Position numbers and translations under genes: made by a program | Source: Clostridia bacterium | Lineage (GTDB): Bacteria; Bacillota; Clostridia; Oscillospirales; Acutalibacteraceae | NCBI GenBank assembly: GCA_017516965.1 | Contig: JAFXAP010000008.1 | Coordinates: 227,197 to 291,196, forward strand | Reading direction: 5' to 3' | DNA length: 64,000 nt | The notes under the pieces: model-generated | What the model was told of the DNA's origin: nothing | What the model saw: the letters and a program-made list of their open reading frames with translations, nothing else | Databases searched by the model: none | Shown: positions 50,353 through 58,586 of the stretch, one piece after another | How the letters are laid out: every line of letters begins with the position of its first letter | Position numbering within the stretch: the first letter of the stretch is position 1

Positions 50353-51684
50353 TTAAGATGAGCTTTTTAAATTTTTAATAATATCATCTATAAGTTCTTT
50401 TTCATAAGGCTTGTCCTGTAAAAATTTTTCAATTGTCTGAACACCGTAAAGAACTGTTGTATGATCTTTACCAAAAGCCTCGCCAATAGCCTTAAATGAA
50501 AGGTCGGTAATTTCACGTGTTATGTACATTGCAACCTTTCTTGCAAGCACTAAATTTGCTGTACGACGGTTTGAAAGAATATCATTTTCAGAAACGTTAT
50601 AAGAGCGAGCAACTTCGCTTATTATTTTTTCAACGCTTATAGGAGCGTTTTCTGAATCATTAATAATATCTTTTATAAATCCCTGAACAATAGAAATATT
50701 AGGTTTTCTGTTTTCTATTTTTATAAGCGCGTTAAGTTTTGTCATAACGCCTTCTATCTGACGGGTATTGGTCTTAATTTTTTCAGCAATATAAAAAACT
50801 AAATTTTCATCAAGTTCTATATCAAATTGTTGAGATTTACGATTAATAATTCCAACCCTTGTTTCAAAATCAGGAAGAGTAATATCGGCAGGAAGACCTG
50901 CGGCTAATCTGCTTTTTATTCTTTCATCAAGAGTTTTAATTTCTTTTAAAGGTCTGTCAAGCGTAACTATAATTTGCTTGTTATTTTGATATAAAGAATT
51001 AAAAGTATTAAAAAATTCTTCCTGAGTAGATTCTTTACCAGCGATAAAATGTATGTCATCAACCATTAAAACATCTACGTTGCGATATTTGTTTCTAAAG
51101 TCGTCGATGGTTCCCATACCAAGTTTACCTTCGTGCAAAGATTTTATAAGCTGATTTGTAAAATCTTCACCTCTTACAAATTCAACCTTCTTTTCAGGAA
51201 ACTTTTTCTTTATATGATTTTTAATAGCAAGCATAAGGTGAGTTTTACCAACACCTGAAGGTCCGTATATAGTGAGAGGGTTATAAATAATATCTGCATT
51301 TTCAGCAACAGCTAAAGAAGCTGCGTGGGCAAAACGGTTTGTAGAACCAACAACAAAATTATCAAAGGTGAAAAATGATTCAAAGGTTAATCCTTCACAC
51401 TCTTCTTCTGCTTTTTTAATTTTTTCTTCATCTTCAGCAACTATAAACTTAGCAGGTATTTTTATACCCATTACCTTTTCAATAGCTTCATTTATTATTT
51501 CGCTATAAACACTTTGAATCATACCTTTAATATAATCATTAGAAGCAGATAAAACAAACTCTTCACCGGAAATTGATTCAGGCTTTAAATATTTAAAAAA
51601 TGTGTCAAACGCTATTTCAGAAATTTTAGATTTACACTCATTACAAACTGCGTTCCATATATCGTTTATAGAATTAACAGTCAC
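50353..51684 (-). CDS. dnaA: Chromosomal replication initiator DnaA
   Basis: DnaA binds the origin and melts it. The 443-residue protein has domain I (about 1-80), an AAA+ core with Walker A 'GPSGVGKTHL' (141-150) and Walker B 'VDVLMVDDIHFIAGK', 'KSRLAAGLPADI', and the C-terminal DNA-binding motif 'GEAFGKDHTTVLYGVQTIEKFL'. GTG start with AAGGGGGA eight bases before it. It begins the minus-strand origin operon. A DnaA box in its own promoter suggests autoregulation. Confidence 0.98.
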   Translation of the reverse strand: MTVNSINDIWNAVCNECKSKISEIAFDTFFKYLKPESISGEEFVLSASNDYIKGMIQSVYSEIINEAIEKVMGIKIPAKFIVAEDEEKIKKAEEECEGLTFESFFTFDNFVVGSTNRFAHAASLAVAENADIIYNPLTIYGPSGVGKTHLMLAIKNHIKKKFPEKKVEFVRGEDFTNQLIKSLHEGKLGMGTIDDFRNKYRNVDVLMVDDIHFIAGKESTQEEFFNTFNSLYQNNKQIIVTLDRPLKEIKTLDERIKSRLAAGLPADITLPDFETRVGIINRKSQQFDIELDENLVFYIAEKIKTNTRQIEGVMTKLNALIKIENRKPNISIVQGFIKDIINDSENAPISVEKIISEVARSYNVSENDILSNRRTANLVLARKVAMYITREITDLSFKAIGEAFGKDHTTVLYGVQTIEKFLQDKPYEKELIDDIIKNLKSSS

Positions 51685-51830
51685 AAAAAATCCCCCTTAT
51701 ATATTTATATATTATATAATTAAAATAAATTATATATAGTATATCATAAGTTATCCACAATTTCAATATATTTTACTTAAAAAATACTGACGAAAAGAGG
51801 AATGTTATATTTATAACACTCCTCTTTAAT
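51685..51830. promoter_or_regulatory. dnaA promoter with embedded DnaA box (origin side)
   Basis: On the minus strand TTGAAA (51761-51766), a 17-base spacer, and TATACT (51738-51743). A consensus DnaA box TTATCCACA (51751-51759, plus strand) lies entirely in the spacer, so bound DnaA would block its own transcription. The surroundings are strongly AT-rich. No gene is encoded here. Confidence 0.78.
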
Positions 51831-52505
51831 TTATATATTTTCTATTTTTAAAATTTTTGCTTTATTTTCATTAATTTCATAACTTATTTCATAATTTGAA
51901 AATAAAAATTTATATATTTTATTATCATTTTTATAAGCAGGTTTCGGGTCTTGTTCTAGTATTTTTACTATAACATTTTTTATATCATTTTCTATATTAA
52001 AAAAAATGTTTTCATCATATAAAACTTCTATTTTTTTATGTTTTAATGCTTCTCCAAAAGAACCTTTTGCATTTTGTTTGCAGTCACAATAAGGAATATA
52101 AGGTTTTATATCATAAATAGGGGTATTATCAAGTAAATCTACCCCACTTACTATTAATATATTTCCTAAAACGTTATCTTTTTTTATATTTTCTAATTTA
52201 ACACATGATAAACCTAAATTATTTGGTCTGAAAGGTGAACGTGTGGCAAAAACGCCAACCCTTTTATTTCCGCCAAGACGTGGGGGTCTTACTGTTGATG
52301 AATATTTTTCTCTGTGATTTTCAGAAAAATCAAAAATTAACCATAGATGAGAATACTCTTCTATTCCGCGAAGTGCATCCGGGTCTTTAAATTCTTTTTC
52401 AAAAATAATCTCGCCCTTTATATTTTCAATAATTCCGCTTTGACGTGGAATTCCAAATTTTTCTTTAAAAGGGGTTCTAATATATGCAATAGGTTTTATT
52501 TCCAT
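51831..52505 (-). CDS. trmO: tRNA m6t6A methyltransferase TrmO
   Basis: TrmO (TsaA family) methylates threonylcarbamoyl-A37 of tRNA-Thr. The 224-residue protein shows 'KPIAYIRTPFKEKFGIPRQSG', 'YSHLWLIFDFSEN', 'VRPPRLGGNKRVGVFATRSPFRPNNLGLSCVKLENI' and 'DLLDNTPIYDIKPYIPYCD', the SAM-binding beta-barrel signatures. Length is typical. It reads towards dnaA and is AT-rich like its neighbours. Confidence 0.94.
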   Translation of the reverse strand: MEIKPIAYIRTPFKEKFGIPRQSGIIENIKGEIIFEKEFKDPDALRGIEEYSHLWLIFDFSENHREKYSSTVRPPRLGGNKRVGVFATRSPFRPNNLGLSCVKLENIKKDNVLGNILIVSGVDLLDNTPIYDIKPYIPYCDCKQNAKGSFGEALKHKKIEVLYDENIFFNIENDIKNVIVKILEQDPKPAYKNDNKIYKFLFSNYEISYEINENKAKILKIENI

Positions 52506-52587
52506 AATTTTTTCCTTTTTTATTTTGAGTATAACAAAAATAGAATAAAAAATCTATACTTTATAAATTATTTATGCTACAATTATT

Positions 52588-52620
52588 AAAAAAATAAAGG
52601 ATGGTTTTTTACCATCCTTT
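52588..52620 (-). terminator. Terminator of tRNA-Pro
   Basis: On the minus strand AAAGGATGGT pairs with ACCATCCTTT around an A5 loop, followed by a T-rich run. Confidence 0.85.
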
Positions 52621-52627
52621 GTTTTTT

Positions 52628-52704
52628 TGGTCGAGATGACAGGATTCGAACCTGCGGCCTCTGCGTCCCGAACGCAGCGCTCTACCAAACTGAGCCACAT
52701 CTCG
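52628..52704 (-). tRNA. tRNA-Pro (anticodon CGG)
   Basis: The minus strand folds as a cloverleaf: acceptor stem CGAGATG/CATCTCG with encoded CCA, a D-arm GTGGCTCAGTTTGGTAGAGC-type, an anticodon stem CTGCG/CGCAG with loop TTCGGGA (anticodon CGG), and a T-arm with GGTTCGAATCC. 77 bases including CCA. The promoter now lies upstream of a duplicated 5' fragment of the same tRNA. Confidence 0.96.
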
Positions 52705-52907
52705 TTATTAAGTTTTAAAATACAGATGAGACAGGCATTTTTGCATTTTCCGCGCTGCTACTCCGCTTACTCTTGCGGTGCCCAAAATTTTTTACGGCTT
52801 GGGGCGCCTAAAAATTTTGACCGCGGCGCCTTTTAAACACTCCCTTTATCTGCCACAGGCAGCGGTCGCGCTTAAAACTACCAAACTGAGCCACATCTCG
52901 TTATTAA
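52682..52907. repeat. Small repeat-like insertion (166 bp) flanked by a 30-bp duplication of the tRNA 5' end
   Basis: Bases 52682-52711 (first 23 bases of the tRNA plus 7 of its 5' flank) recur identically at 52878-52907. Between them is a 166-base GC-richer segment whose ends are GTTTTAA (52712-52718) and TTAAAAC (52872-52878), a 7-bp inverted repeat, with internal GGCGCC palindromes. This could be a non-autonomous element with a long target duplication or a decayed tandem tRNA. No credible gene lies inside. The rest of 52505-53042 holds only the tRNA, its signals and the birA promoter. Confidence 0.6.
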
Positions 52908-52919
52908 ATTAGCCTATTT

Positions 52920-52948
52920 ATTATATATAAACCAAAATAAAAAGTCAA
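52920..52948 (-). promoter_or_regulatory. tRNA-Pro promoter, separated from the tRNA by the insertion
   Basis: On the minus strand TTGACT (52943-52948), a 17-base spacer, and a consensus TATAAT (52920-52925). The start would be about 13 bases before the duplicated tRNA fragment and 209 bases before the intact tRNA. Confidence 0.72.
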
Positions 52949-52983
52949 TATTAAAAAATTTGATAACATATATTTTGTTGTTA

Positions 52984-53012
52984 TTGAAAATTTTTTAAAA
53001 AAATGATATTAT
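52984..53012 (+). promoter_or_regulatory. Promoter of birA-bioY
   Basis: TTGAAA (52984-52989), a 17-base spacer, and TATTAT (53007-53012), about 30 bases before birA. Confidence 0.65.
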
Positions 53013-53042
53013 TATAAAAATTATTTAAAAGAGAGAATTGTT

Positions 53043-53801
53043 GTGAAAGAAAAATTTAAAATATATAGTTTTAAAAAAATAGACTCAACAAACAATTATG
53101 CAAAAAAACTAGCCCAAAACGGCGCAAAAGAGAAAACTGTTGTTTTTGCAAGCGAGCAAACAGCAGGTCGCGGACGACTGGGCCGCACTTTTTTGTCAAA
53201 AAAGGGCGGGGTTTATTTTTCGGTTTTTTTAAGGCCCAAAACCGATGCCGAAGGGCTCATTTTTATAACCGTTGCGGCGGCGGTTGCGGTCTGCCACGCA
53301 ATAGAAAAAGTGTCTTTAAAAAAATGTGAGATAAAATGGGTAAACGATATATATATTAATGGCAAAAAGGTGTGCGGAATTCTTACCGAAGGCGGATTTA
53401 ACAGCCAAGGCGCACCCGAATTTGCAATACTGGGTGTGGGAATAAACGCATTTGCCCATAAAAACGGTTTTCCCGAAAATTTACCGCTCGCTGACAGCAT
53501 TTTTAAAAAAAATATACCGTTTAAAACAAAATTTATTAAAAAAAGACTGGTTAAAGAGTTTTTAAAGGAATTTTTTAATATTTATGAAAACATTGAAAAC
53601 AAAGATTTTATAAAAGAATATGCCGAAAGATCCTTTTTAAATGGAAAAACCATAACATATAAAACAAAAGAAAAAGAAATTACGGCAAAGGTTATGGGCA
53701 TTGATAAGCAAGCCCGACTTGTTGTAGAAAGCGACGGTCAAGAACGAGCGTTATCGCACGGCGAAATACAAATAGTTGGTATGGAGCAGTTAGAAATATG
53801 A
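53043..53801 (+). CDS. birA: Biotin-[acetyl-CoA-carboxylase] ligase
   Basis: The enzyme attaches biotin to carboxyl carrier proteins. At 252 residues it holds only the catalytic and C-terminal domains; the N-terminal helix-turn-helix of repressor-type BirA is absent, so it cannot regulate as the E. coli protein does. Motifs are 'FASEQTAGRGRLGRTFLSKKGGVYFSVFLRP', 'KWVNDIYINGKKVCGILTE' and 'LGVGINAF'. GTG start with GAGAG nearby. bioY overlaps its end. Confidence 0.93.
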   Translation: MKEKFKIYSFKKIDSTNNYAKKLAQNGAKEKTVVFASEQTAGRGRLGRTFLSKKGGVYFSVFLRPKTDAEGLIFITVAAAVAVCHAIEKVSLKKCEIKWVNDIYINGKKVCGILTEGGFNSQGAPEFAILGVGINAFAHKNGFPENLPLADSIFKKNIPFKTKFIKKRLVKEFLKEFFNIYENIENKDFIKEYAERSFLNGKTITYKTKEKEITAKVMGIDKQARLVVESDGQERALSHGEIQIVGMEQLEI

Positions 53802-54310
53802 AAAAAGCAAATCTAAAAAAATTAGCCCTCTCTTCCCTGTTTGTAGCGGTTATTGCGGCGTTTGCGTGGCTGTCAATACCAACCCCTTTTGGCATAAATC
53901 TTGCGTTTTCTCTTTTTGGGGTTTGTTTGGCGGGCATTGTTTTAGACGTTAAGTGGGCTGTTTTTGCTACGGCGGTTTATATTTCGTTAGGGGCAATAGG
54001 GCTTCCTGTTTTTTCGCATTTTACGGGCGGTCCTTCGGTTTTGTTTGGCGCTTCGGGCGGTTTTATCTGGGGTTTTTTAATAACAGCCTCACTTTGCGCT
54101 ATCAGCAAAAATATAAAAAGAAAACCAATAAAATATCTTGCCTTTACAGCCGCAGTTTTATTGTGTCATATATGTGGCGTAATACAGTTTAGTTTTGTGA
54201 CAGGTAATAATTTGATTTTATCTTTTTTGACAGCATCCCTCCCCTTTTTGCTAAAAGATATAATTTTTGTTTTTATAGCAGATTTGGTGGCAAAAAAAAT
54301 AAAATTTTAG
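53798..54310 (+). CDS. bioY: Biotin transporter substrate-binding subunit BioY
   Basis: 170 residues with six membrane segments and the BioY pattern 'LSIPTPFGINLAFSLFGVCLAGIVLDVKWAVFATAVYISLGAIGLPVFSHFTGGPSVLFGASGGFIWGF'. BioY is the S-component of ECF transporters that capture biotin. The energising EcfAAT module is not in this window. The gene overlaps birA by four bases (ATGA), so biotin uptake and attachment are coupled. Confidence 0.95.
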   Translation: MKKANLKKLALSSLFVAVIAAFAWLSIPTPFGINLAFSLFGVCLAGIVLDVKWAVFATAVYISLGAIGLPVFSHFTGGPSVLFGASGGFIWGFLITASLCAISKNIKRKPIKYLAFTAAVLLCHICGVIQFSFVTGNNLILSFLTASLPFLLKDIIFVFIADLVAKKIKF

Positions 54311-54335
54311 AGGAGAAAATTTTTCTCCTCTTTAT
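54309..54335. terminator. Bidirectional terminator between bioY and the flippase gene
   Basis: AGAGGAGAAAA pairs with TTTTCTCCTCT around one or two bases and lies across both stop codons of the converging genes. Confidence 0.85.
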
Positions 54336-55849
54336 TTTTGCCTTATAAAGCTTATGTCGTCATAATTTATTACTTTAACTAAAAATAGAATAATCAGATA
54401 TAGCGCAATACAGGTAACACAAAGCGTCGCCACGTAAAAAAGATTTGAAAAATTTAGCCAAGAGAGCGCAAATTTTGCCAAAAGGCAAACAGTAAACGCC
54501 GTGCAAACGGGAATAAAAAACACGGTAGAGACATCTATTTTTAAATTTATGGTTTTAAAAAGACGCACGGTGTTTAAAACACCGGTCAAAATGTTTGAAA
54601 AATACATAATTCCTATAAACCCGTAAATGCCAAAACGCTTTAAAAACAATAAAATCAGCGCAATTCTTATAGCAGAGTCCCCTACACTTGTAAAAAAGGT
54701 AAACTTTTGTTGGTCAAGTCCTTTTAAAATGCCGTCTGATATTGCATCAAGATACATAAAAGGCACTATTGGCGAAAGGGCGCTTAACAAAAAACCAACG
54801 TCGACGCTATCATATATCAAAACCCCTAAGTTTTTACCGCAAACTAAAAACAGGGCTGAAAAGATTATTGAAATTATACTGGTTGTTTTTATAATTCTAA
54901 AAACAACGCTACGTAAAACCCCTTTTTTACCGCAAACCGAAGCCTCAGATATTTCGGGCAGTAGCAGGGTAGAAAACGCGCCCAGCAAGGTTGACGGAAA
55001 AAAGAGAATTGGTAGCGCCATACCCTTTATCATACCAAAAAGAGCAATACCTCCGCCGTTTGCCGAAGCAGACAGGCATATAGGCACCAAAACGTTTTCT
55101 ATCATACGCAAAAGAGAATTTATGTATCTACCTGACGTAATTGGTAGCGCAATATGAGTAATTACAGGTAATAATTTATATGGTTTTCGCGTGGCGGGCG
55201 AGCTTATACAAAGTTTTTTAAAATCGCACCTATACCGCCAATAAACATAAAGGCAGGAAACGGCTTCGGCAACCGTGTCACCAAGAAGTACTGCGCCACA
55301 GGCGTATTCCAACCCTAAATTGCTATATTGAACAACAAGCCACATAACAACCGCTATTCTGACAATTTGCTCAAGCAACTGTGACACGCTCGACGGCGCC
55401 GCCTTTCGACGCGCAATAAAATACCCTTTAAAACAACTGCAAATGCTCATAAAGGGAAGTGAAAAGGCAAGTATTTTAAGCGAAAGCGCGGCGCGTGGCT
55501 CGCAAAGCAGTTTTATTGAAATAAAATCCGCGCCAAAAAACAAAACCAAAATACTTATTACTGCAATAAAGCAGGAAAGCTCTATGCACCGCGAAAGTAT
55601 TCGCCTGATGCCGTCTTTGTTACCAACGGCCAGTTCTTCGCTGACAAGTCGGGTTACCGCGGTAGAAATTCCACTTGTAGCAAAGGTTGCCGCAAACATA
55701 TATACCGAAAAAACAAGCTGATAAAGCCCTATGCCTTCCGCGCCTATTTTTGCGGCAAGCCACACCTTAAAAACTATTCCCGCAAAGCGTAGCAACAGCG
55801 AAGAAAAGGTAAGTATGGCGGCATTTTTTATAAAAACAGTTTTTTTCAT
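54332..55849 (-). CDS. SpoVB/MurJ-like polysaccharide flippase (MOP superfamily)
   Basis: 505 residues with 13-14 membrane helices. 'LRFAGIVFKVWLAAKIGAEGIGLYQLVFSVYMFAATFATSGISTAVTRLVSEELAVGN' at the N-terminus is typical of SpoVB-type lipid-linked oligosaccharide flippases. In Bacillus, SpoVB is needed for spore cortex assembly. The start at 55849 is preferred over a TTG at 55861 because GGGTGAG lies directly before it. Whether it moves lipid II or a capsule unit cannot be told. It is the only minus-strand gene between birA and the rRNA. Confidence 0.88.
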   Translation of the reverse strand: MKKTVFIKNAAILTFSSLLLRFAGIVFKVWLAAKIGAEGIGLYQLVFSVYMFAATFATSGISTAVTRLVSEELAVGNKDGIRRILSRCIELSCFIAVISILVLFFGADFISIKLLCEPRAALSLKILAFSLPFMSICSCFKGYFIARRKAAPSSVSQLLEQIVRIAVVMWLVVQYSNLGLEYACGAVLLGDTVAEAVSCLYVYWRYRCDFKKLCISSPATRKPYKLLPVITHIALPITSGRYINSLLRMIENVLVPICLSASANGGGIALFGMIKGMALPILFFPSTLLGAFSTLLLPEISEASVCGKKGVLRSVVFRIIKTTSIISIIFSALFLVCGKNLGVLIYDSVDVGFLLSALSPIVPFMYLDAISDGILKGLDQQKFTFFTSVGDSAIRIALILLFLKRFGIYGFIGIMYFSNILTGVLNTVRLFKTINLKIDVSTVFFIPVCTAFTVCLLAKFALSWLNFSNLFYVATLCVTCIALYLIILFLVKVINYDDISFIRQK

Positions 55850-55883
55850 ATTCTCACCCAAAATATATTTATGTCTTTTGTGG

Positions 55884-55912
55884 TTGAAAAAGAATAATTT
55901 TTAATGTAAAAT
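55884..55912 (+). promoter_or_regulatory. Promoter of rarA
   Basis: TTGAAA (55884-55889), a 17-base spacer, and TAAAAT (55907-55912), 33 bases before the rarA start. Confidence 0.68.
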
Positions 55913-55945
55913 AGTACTGTTAATAACTTTAAGGAGGCGGCAGCT

Positions 55946-57205
55946 ATGCAGACACCGCTTGCAGATAGAATAAGACCTGCAACGCTTGATGAGGTAGCAG
56001 GGCAGAAGCATCTTATTGGCGAGGGAAAAATATTGCGCAAAATAATCGAGTCGGGCAATATACCAAACCTTATATTCTATGGTCCGTCGGGCGTGGGCAA
56101 GACTACAATAGCAAAGATTATTTCTTCGCAAACGGGCAAAAAACTTTGTTATCTTAATGCTACTACGGCATCAACCGCCGATATTAAAGAAATAATAGGG
56201 GAGATAGGCACCGTTGAAGCAACCAGCGGCATATTGCTTTATCTGGATGAGATTCAATATTTTAATAAAAAACAGCAACAGATATTGCTGTCTTATATAG
56301 AAAACGGTGACATAACCCTTATTGCCTCCACTACCGAAAATCCTTATTTTTATGTTTACAACGCCATACTCAGCCGTTCAACAGTTTTTGAGTTTAAAAC
56401 ACTTGCAAGCGATGATATTGCCGCGCTTTTAAAAAGGGCGCTGTCAATTTTAAGTAAAGAACAAGGCGTTGAGATTACTTCAAGCGAGGAAAACATAAAC
56501 AAAATTGCGCGTGCCGCCGCAGGTGATGTGCGACGTTCTCTCAATATGTTAGAATTATGCGTTATGTTAACCTCTAACGGTGAAAATTCAGAGATTTCCG
56601 ACGATATTGTCGAACAAATACTATCGGGAAATTCGGTGCGATATGATCGCGAGGGCGATGAGCATTATGACATTATCTCGGCATACCAAAAATCTATGCG
56701 CGGTTCGGACCCTGACGCCGCAATATACTACCTTGCGCGACTGCTTGCCGCAGGTGATTTACCGAGTGCTTGTCGCAGACTTTTGGTTTGCGCCAACGAG
56801 GATGTTGGACTAGCCTATCCGCAGATAATTCCCATAGTTAAGGCGGCGGTTGACACCGCTATGACGGTAGGACTTCCCGAGGCTCGTTTGCCTCTTGCAA
56901 ATGCAGTAATTTTGGTTGCTACAAGTCCAAAATCGGTTTCTGCGCACGACGCTATAAATGCGGCTATGAGTGACGTCGAAAGGGGAATAGGCGGCGATAT
57001 TCCGCGACATTTACAAAACAAACATTTCGACGGCGAAGAGGCCGAAATAAAAGGGCAACACTACCTTTACCCACACTCATATCCAATGCATTATGTAAAC
57101 CAACAATATTTGCCCGATAATATAAAAAATAAAGTTTATTATAATTTTGGAGATAATAAAAACGAGCAAAGTTTTAAAGAGTATTGGGACAAGATAAAAA
57201 AGTAA
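55946..57205 (+). CDS. rarA: Replication-associated recombination protein RarA (MgsA)
   Basis: RarA is an AAA+ ATPase acting at stalled replication forks. The 419-residue protein begins 'PLADRIRPATLDEVAGQKHLIGEGKILRKIIESGNIPNLIFYGPSGVGKTTIAKII' with Walker A at about 49-56, then Walker B 'LLYLDEIQYFNKKQQ', 'EIQYFNKKQQQILLSYIENGDITLIASTTENP', and the C-terminal tetramerisation region 'YPHSYPMHYVNQQYLPD'. AAGGAGGCGG precedes the ATG. It starts a four-gene rightward stretch. Confidence 0.95.
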   Translation: MQTPLADRIRPATLDEVAGQKHLIGEGKILRKIIESGNIPNLIFYGPSGVGKTTIAKIISSQTGKKLCYLNATTASTADIKEIIGEIGTVEATSGILLYLDEIQYFNKKQQQILLSYIENGDITLIASTTENPYFYVYNAILSRSTVFEFKTLASDDIAALLKRALSILSKEQGVEITSSEENINKIARAAAGDVRRSLNMLELCVMLTSNGENSEISDDIVEQILSGNSVRYDREGDEHYDIISAYQKSMRGSDPDAAIYYLARLLAAGDLPSACRRLLVCANEDVGLAYPQIIPIVKAAVDTAMTVGLPEARLPLANAVILVATSPKSVSAHDAINAAMSDVERGIGGDIPRHLQNKHFDGEEAEIKGQHYLYPHSYPMHYVNQQYLPDNIKNKVYYNFGDNKNEQSFKEYWDKIKK

Positions 57206-57218
57206 ACGAGGTGTTTAT

Positions 57219-57641
57219 ATGACCTTTGCTTTACCACAAAAAACATGTATATTATGGCAGATACGGGCATTTTTTATTTTGGTGTTATTGTATGCTGTCG
57301 TTGTCAGTTTTTGTCGTATTTTTTTGATTGCTTTATTACCGACTACAATTGTTTTGGCAATTGGGTCGGTTTTTGTTTTGCTTTATATTTCCGTTTATTT
57401 AAAGCAATATAAAATTAATGTTAATAGTTCCGTTCTTTATATAACAAAAGGCGTTTTTATAAAAACAACAATAATCATTCCGCACATAAGGCTTGCTTAT
57501 ATAAAGAGCTTTGCAACACCGATGATGGGTTGGTTAAAACTCAGATGTATTATTTTAAAGGTAGCGCGCGGATGGGTGCTTGTTCCGGAATTGGATGTTA
57601 TAAACGCCGAAAAACTAATAAAGCTGGTAAAATATGATTAA
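57219..57641 (+). CDS. Bacterial PH-domain membrane protein (YdbS-like)
   Basis: 140 residues: two membrane segments (about 14-65) followed by a PH-like domain, 'VNSSVLYITKGVFIKTTIIIPHIRLAYIKSFATPMMGWLKLRCIILKVARGW'. In Bacillus the YdbS/YdbT pair has the same layout and has been linked to resistance to antimicrobial compounds. It overlaps the next gene by eight bases, so the two proteins are probably made together. Confidence 0.85.
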   Translation: MTFALPQKTCILWQIRAFFILVLLYAVVVSFCRIFLIALLPTTIVLAIGSVFVLLYISVYLKQYKINVNSSVLYITKGVFIKTTIIIPHIRLAYIKSFATPMMGWLKLRCIILKVARGWVLVPELDVINAEKLIKLVKYD

Positions 57642-58509
57642 GACAACACTAAATGCCCACCCAATAACAATATTCTTTCTTTTAAGGAGGTGGTGGTTTG
57701 CTTTTACAACCCCCATAGTTAGAATGTTGTTACAATATATTATTTCTAAAAAAGCGCAAAGAGTTTTGCTGTCAGAGGTTGTATTGTTGGTAATTGCGGT
57801 TGTTTTATCGGTTGTTAGTTGGCTTTTTACAAAAGTAATGGTCACAGGAGATAGCGTTACAATTAAAAAAGGAATTTTTCTAAAGCGGTGTATAACAATA
57901 GACATAGAGCAGATATTTGGTGTGACTATTCATAAAAACTTCTTTTATTGGTTGCTTGGTTGTGTTCGCTGTGTTTTTCATACAACAGCAGAGGACAATA
58001 ATAGTTGCAAAATGTATTTAAAAAAAGGAGATATCGAGAAGCTTAATGGCGTCATTGGTGACAACACAAAACCTGACTCATTAAAAAGACAAAACAAATT
58101 AAAACGTTTTTTGAGTATTCCTGTGATTCTGCTATTATCAATTATACTGGTTTTTTCTATAAGAGTATTGTTTTTTGGAGCTTTTGCAGGCATAGAGAAG
58201 TATATAACAATAGCATTATGTCTTTTGGCTTGTTTTTACGGTATCGGCCGTTATTGTGACTATAGGTTAGGGAGATTGTGCATTGGGGAATGTATTTACG
58301 CAAATAGTGCATTTATGTTAGGCACTAAATCAATTTATTGCAATAAAAACAAACTTGGAATAATAAAACTCTCACAAAATCCGTTGGATTGTCGACACAA
58401 CACCTGCAAAATAAAAATCACATCGTATGGAGAAAGTGGACAAAATATAAAAATTAAGCACATAGAATGCGACTCAGCAAAAAAATGTATAAAAACGCTT
58501 TTAAAATAA
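57634..58509 (+). CDS. Bacterial PH-domain membrane protein (YdbT-like)
   Basis: 291 residues with four membrane segments and two PH-like halves: 'GDSVTIKKGIFLKRCITIDIEQIFGVTIHKNFFYWLLGCVRCVFHTT' in the first, and a C-terminal 'YANSAFMLGTKSIYCNKNKLGIIKLSQNPLDCRHNTCKIKITSYGESG' in the second. This matches the longer partner of YdbS-type proteins, but it is shorter than the Bacillus YdbT (about 490 residues), which has more PH units. Membrane or wall stress function is inferred. Confidence 0.78.
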   Translation: MIKTTLNAHPITIFFLLRRWWFAFTTPIVRMLLQYIISKKAQRVLLSEVVLLVIAVVLSVVSWLFTKVMVTGDSVTIKKGIFLKRCITIDIEQIFGVTIHKNFFYWLLGCVRCVFHTTAEDNNSCKMYLKKGDIEKLNGVIGDNTKPDSLKRQNKLKRFLSIPVILLLSIILVFSIRVLFFGAFAGIEKYITIALCLLACFYGIGRYCDYRLGRLCIGECIYANSAFMLGTKSIYCNKNKLGIIKLSQNPLDCRHNTCKIKITSYGESGQNIKIKHIECDSAKKCIKTLLK

Positions 58510-58556
58510 ACAAGATGTATAAAATATTACTTTTTACAAAAGATAAGTAAAAATAA

Positions 58557-58572
58557 TGTTTCACGTGAAACA
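58557..58572. other. parS centromere site
   Basis: TGTTTCACGTGAAACA, a perfect 16-base palindrome that matches the parS consensus bound by ParB. It lies between the PH-domain gene and spoVAE, about 1.3 kb from parB. A second site follows at 59003. Confidence 0.92.
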
Positions 58573-58586
58573 TAGAGGTGATATGT

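Noticed and set aside
52627-52836. A 69-codon plus-strand frame starting MVEMTGFEPAASASRTQRST
   Set aside because: It is the antisense translation of the tRNA-Pro gene plus the adjacent insertion; this peptide is a well-known spurious product of tRNA regions.
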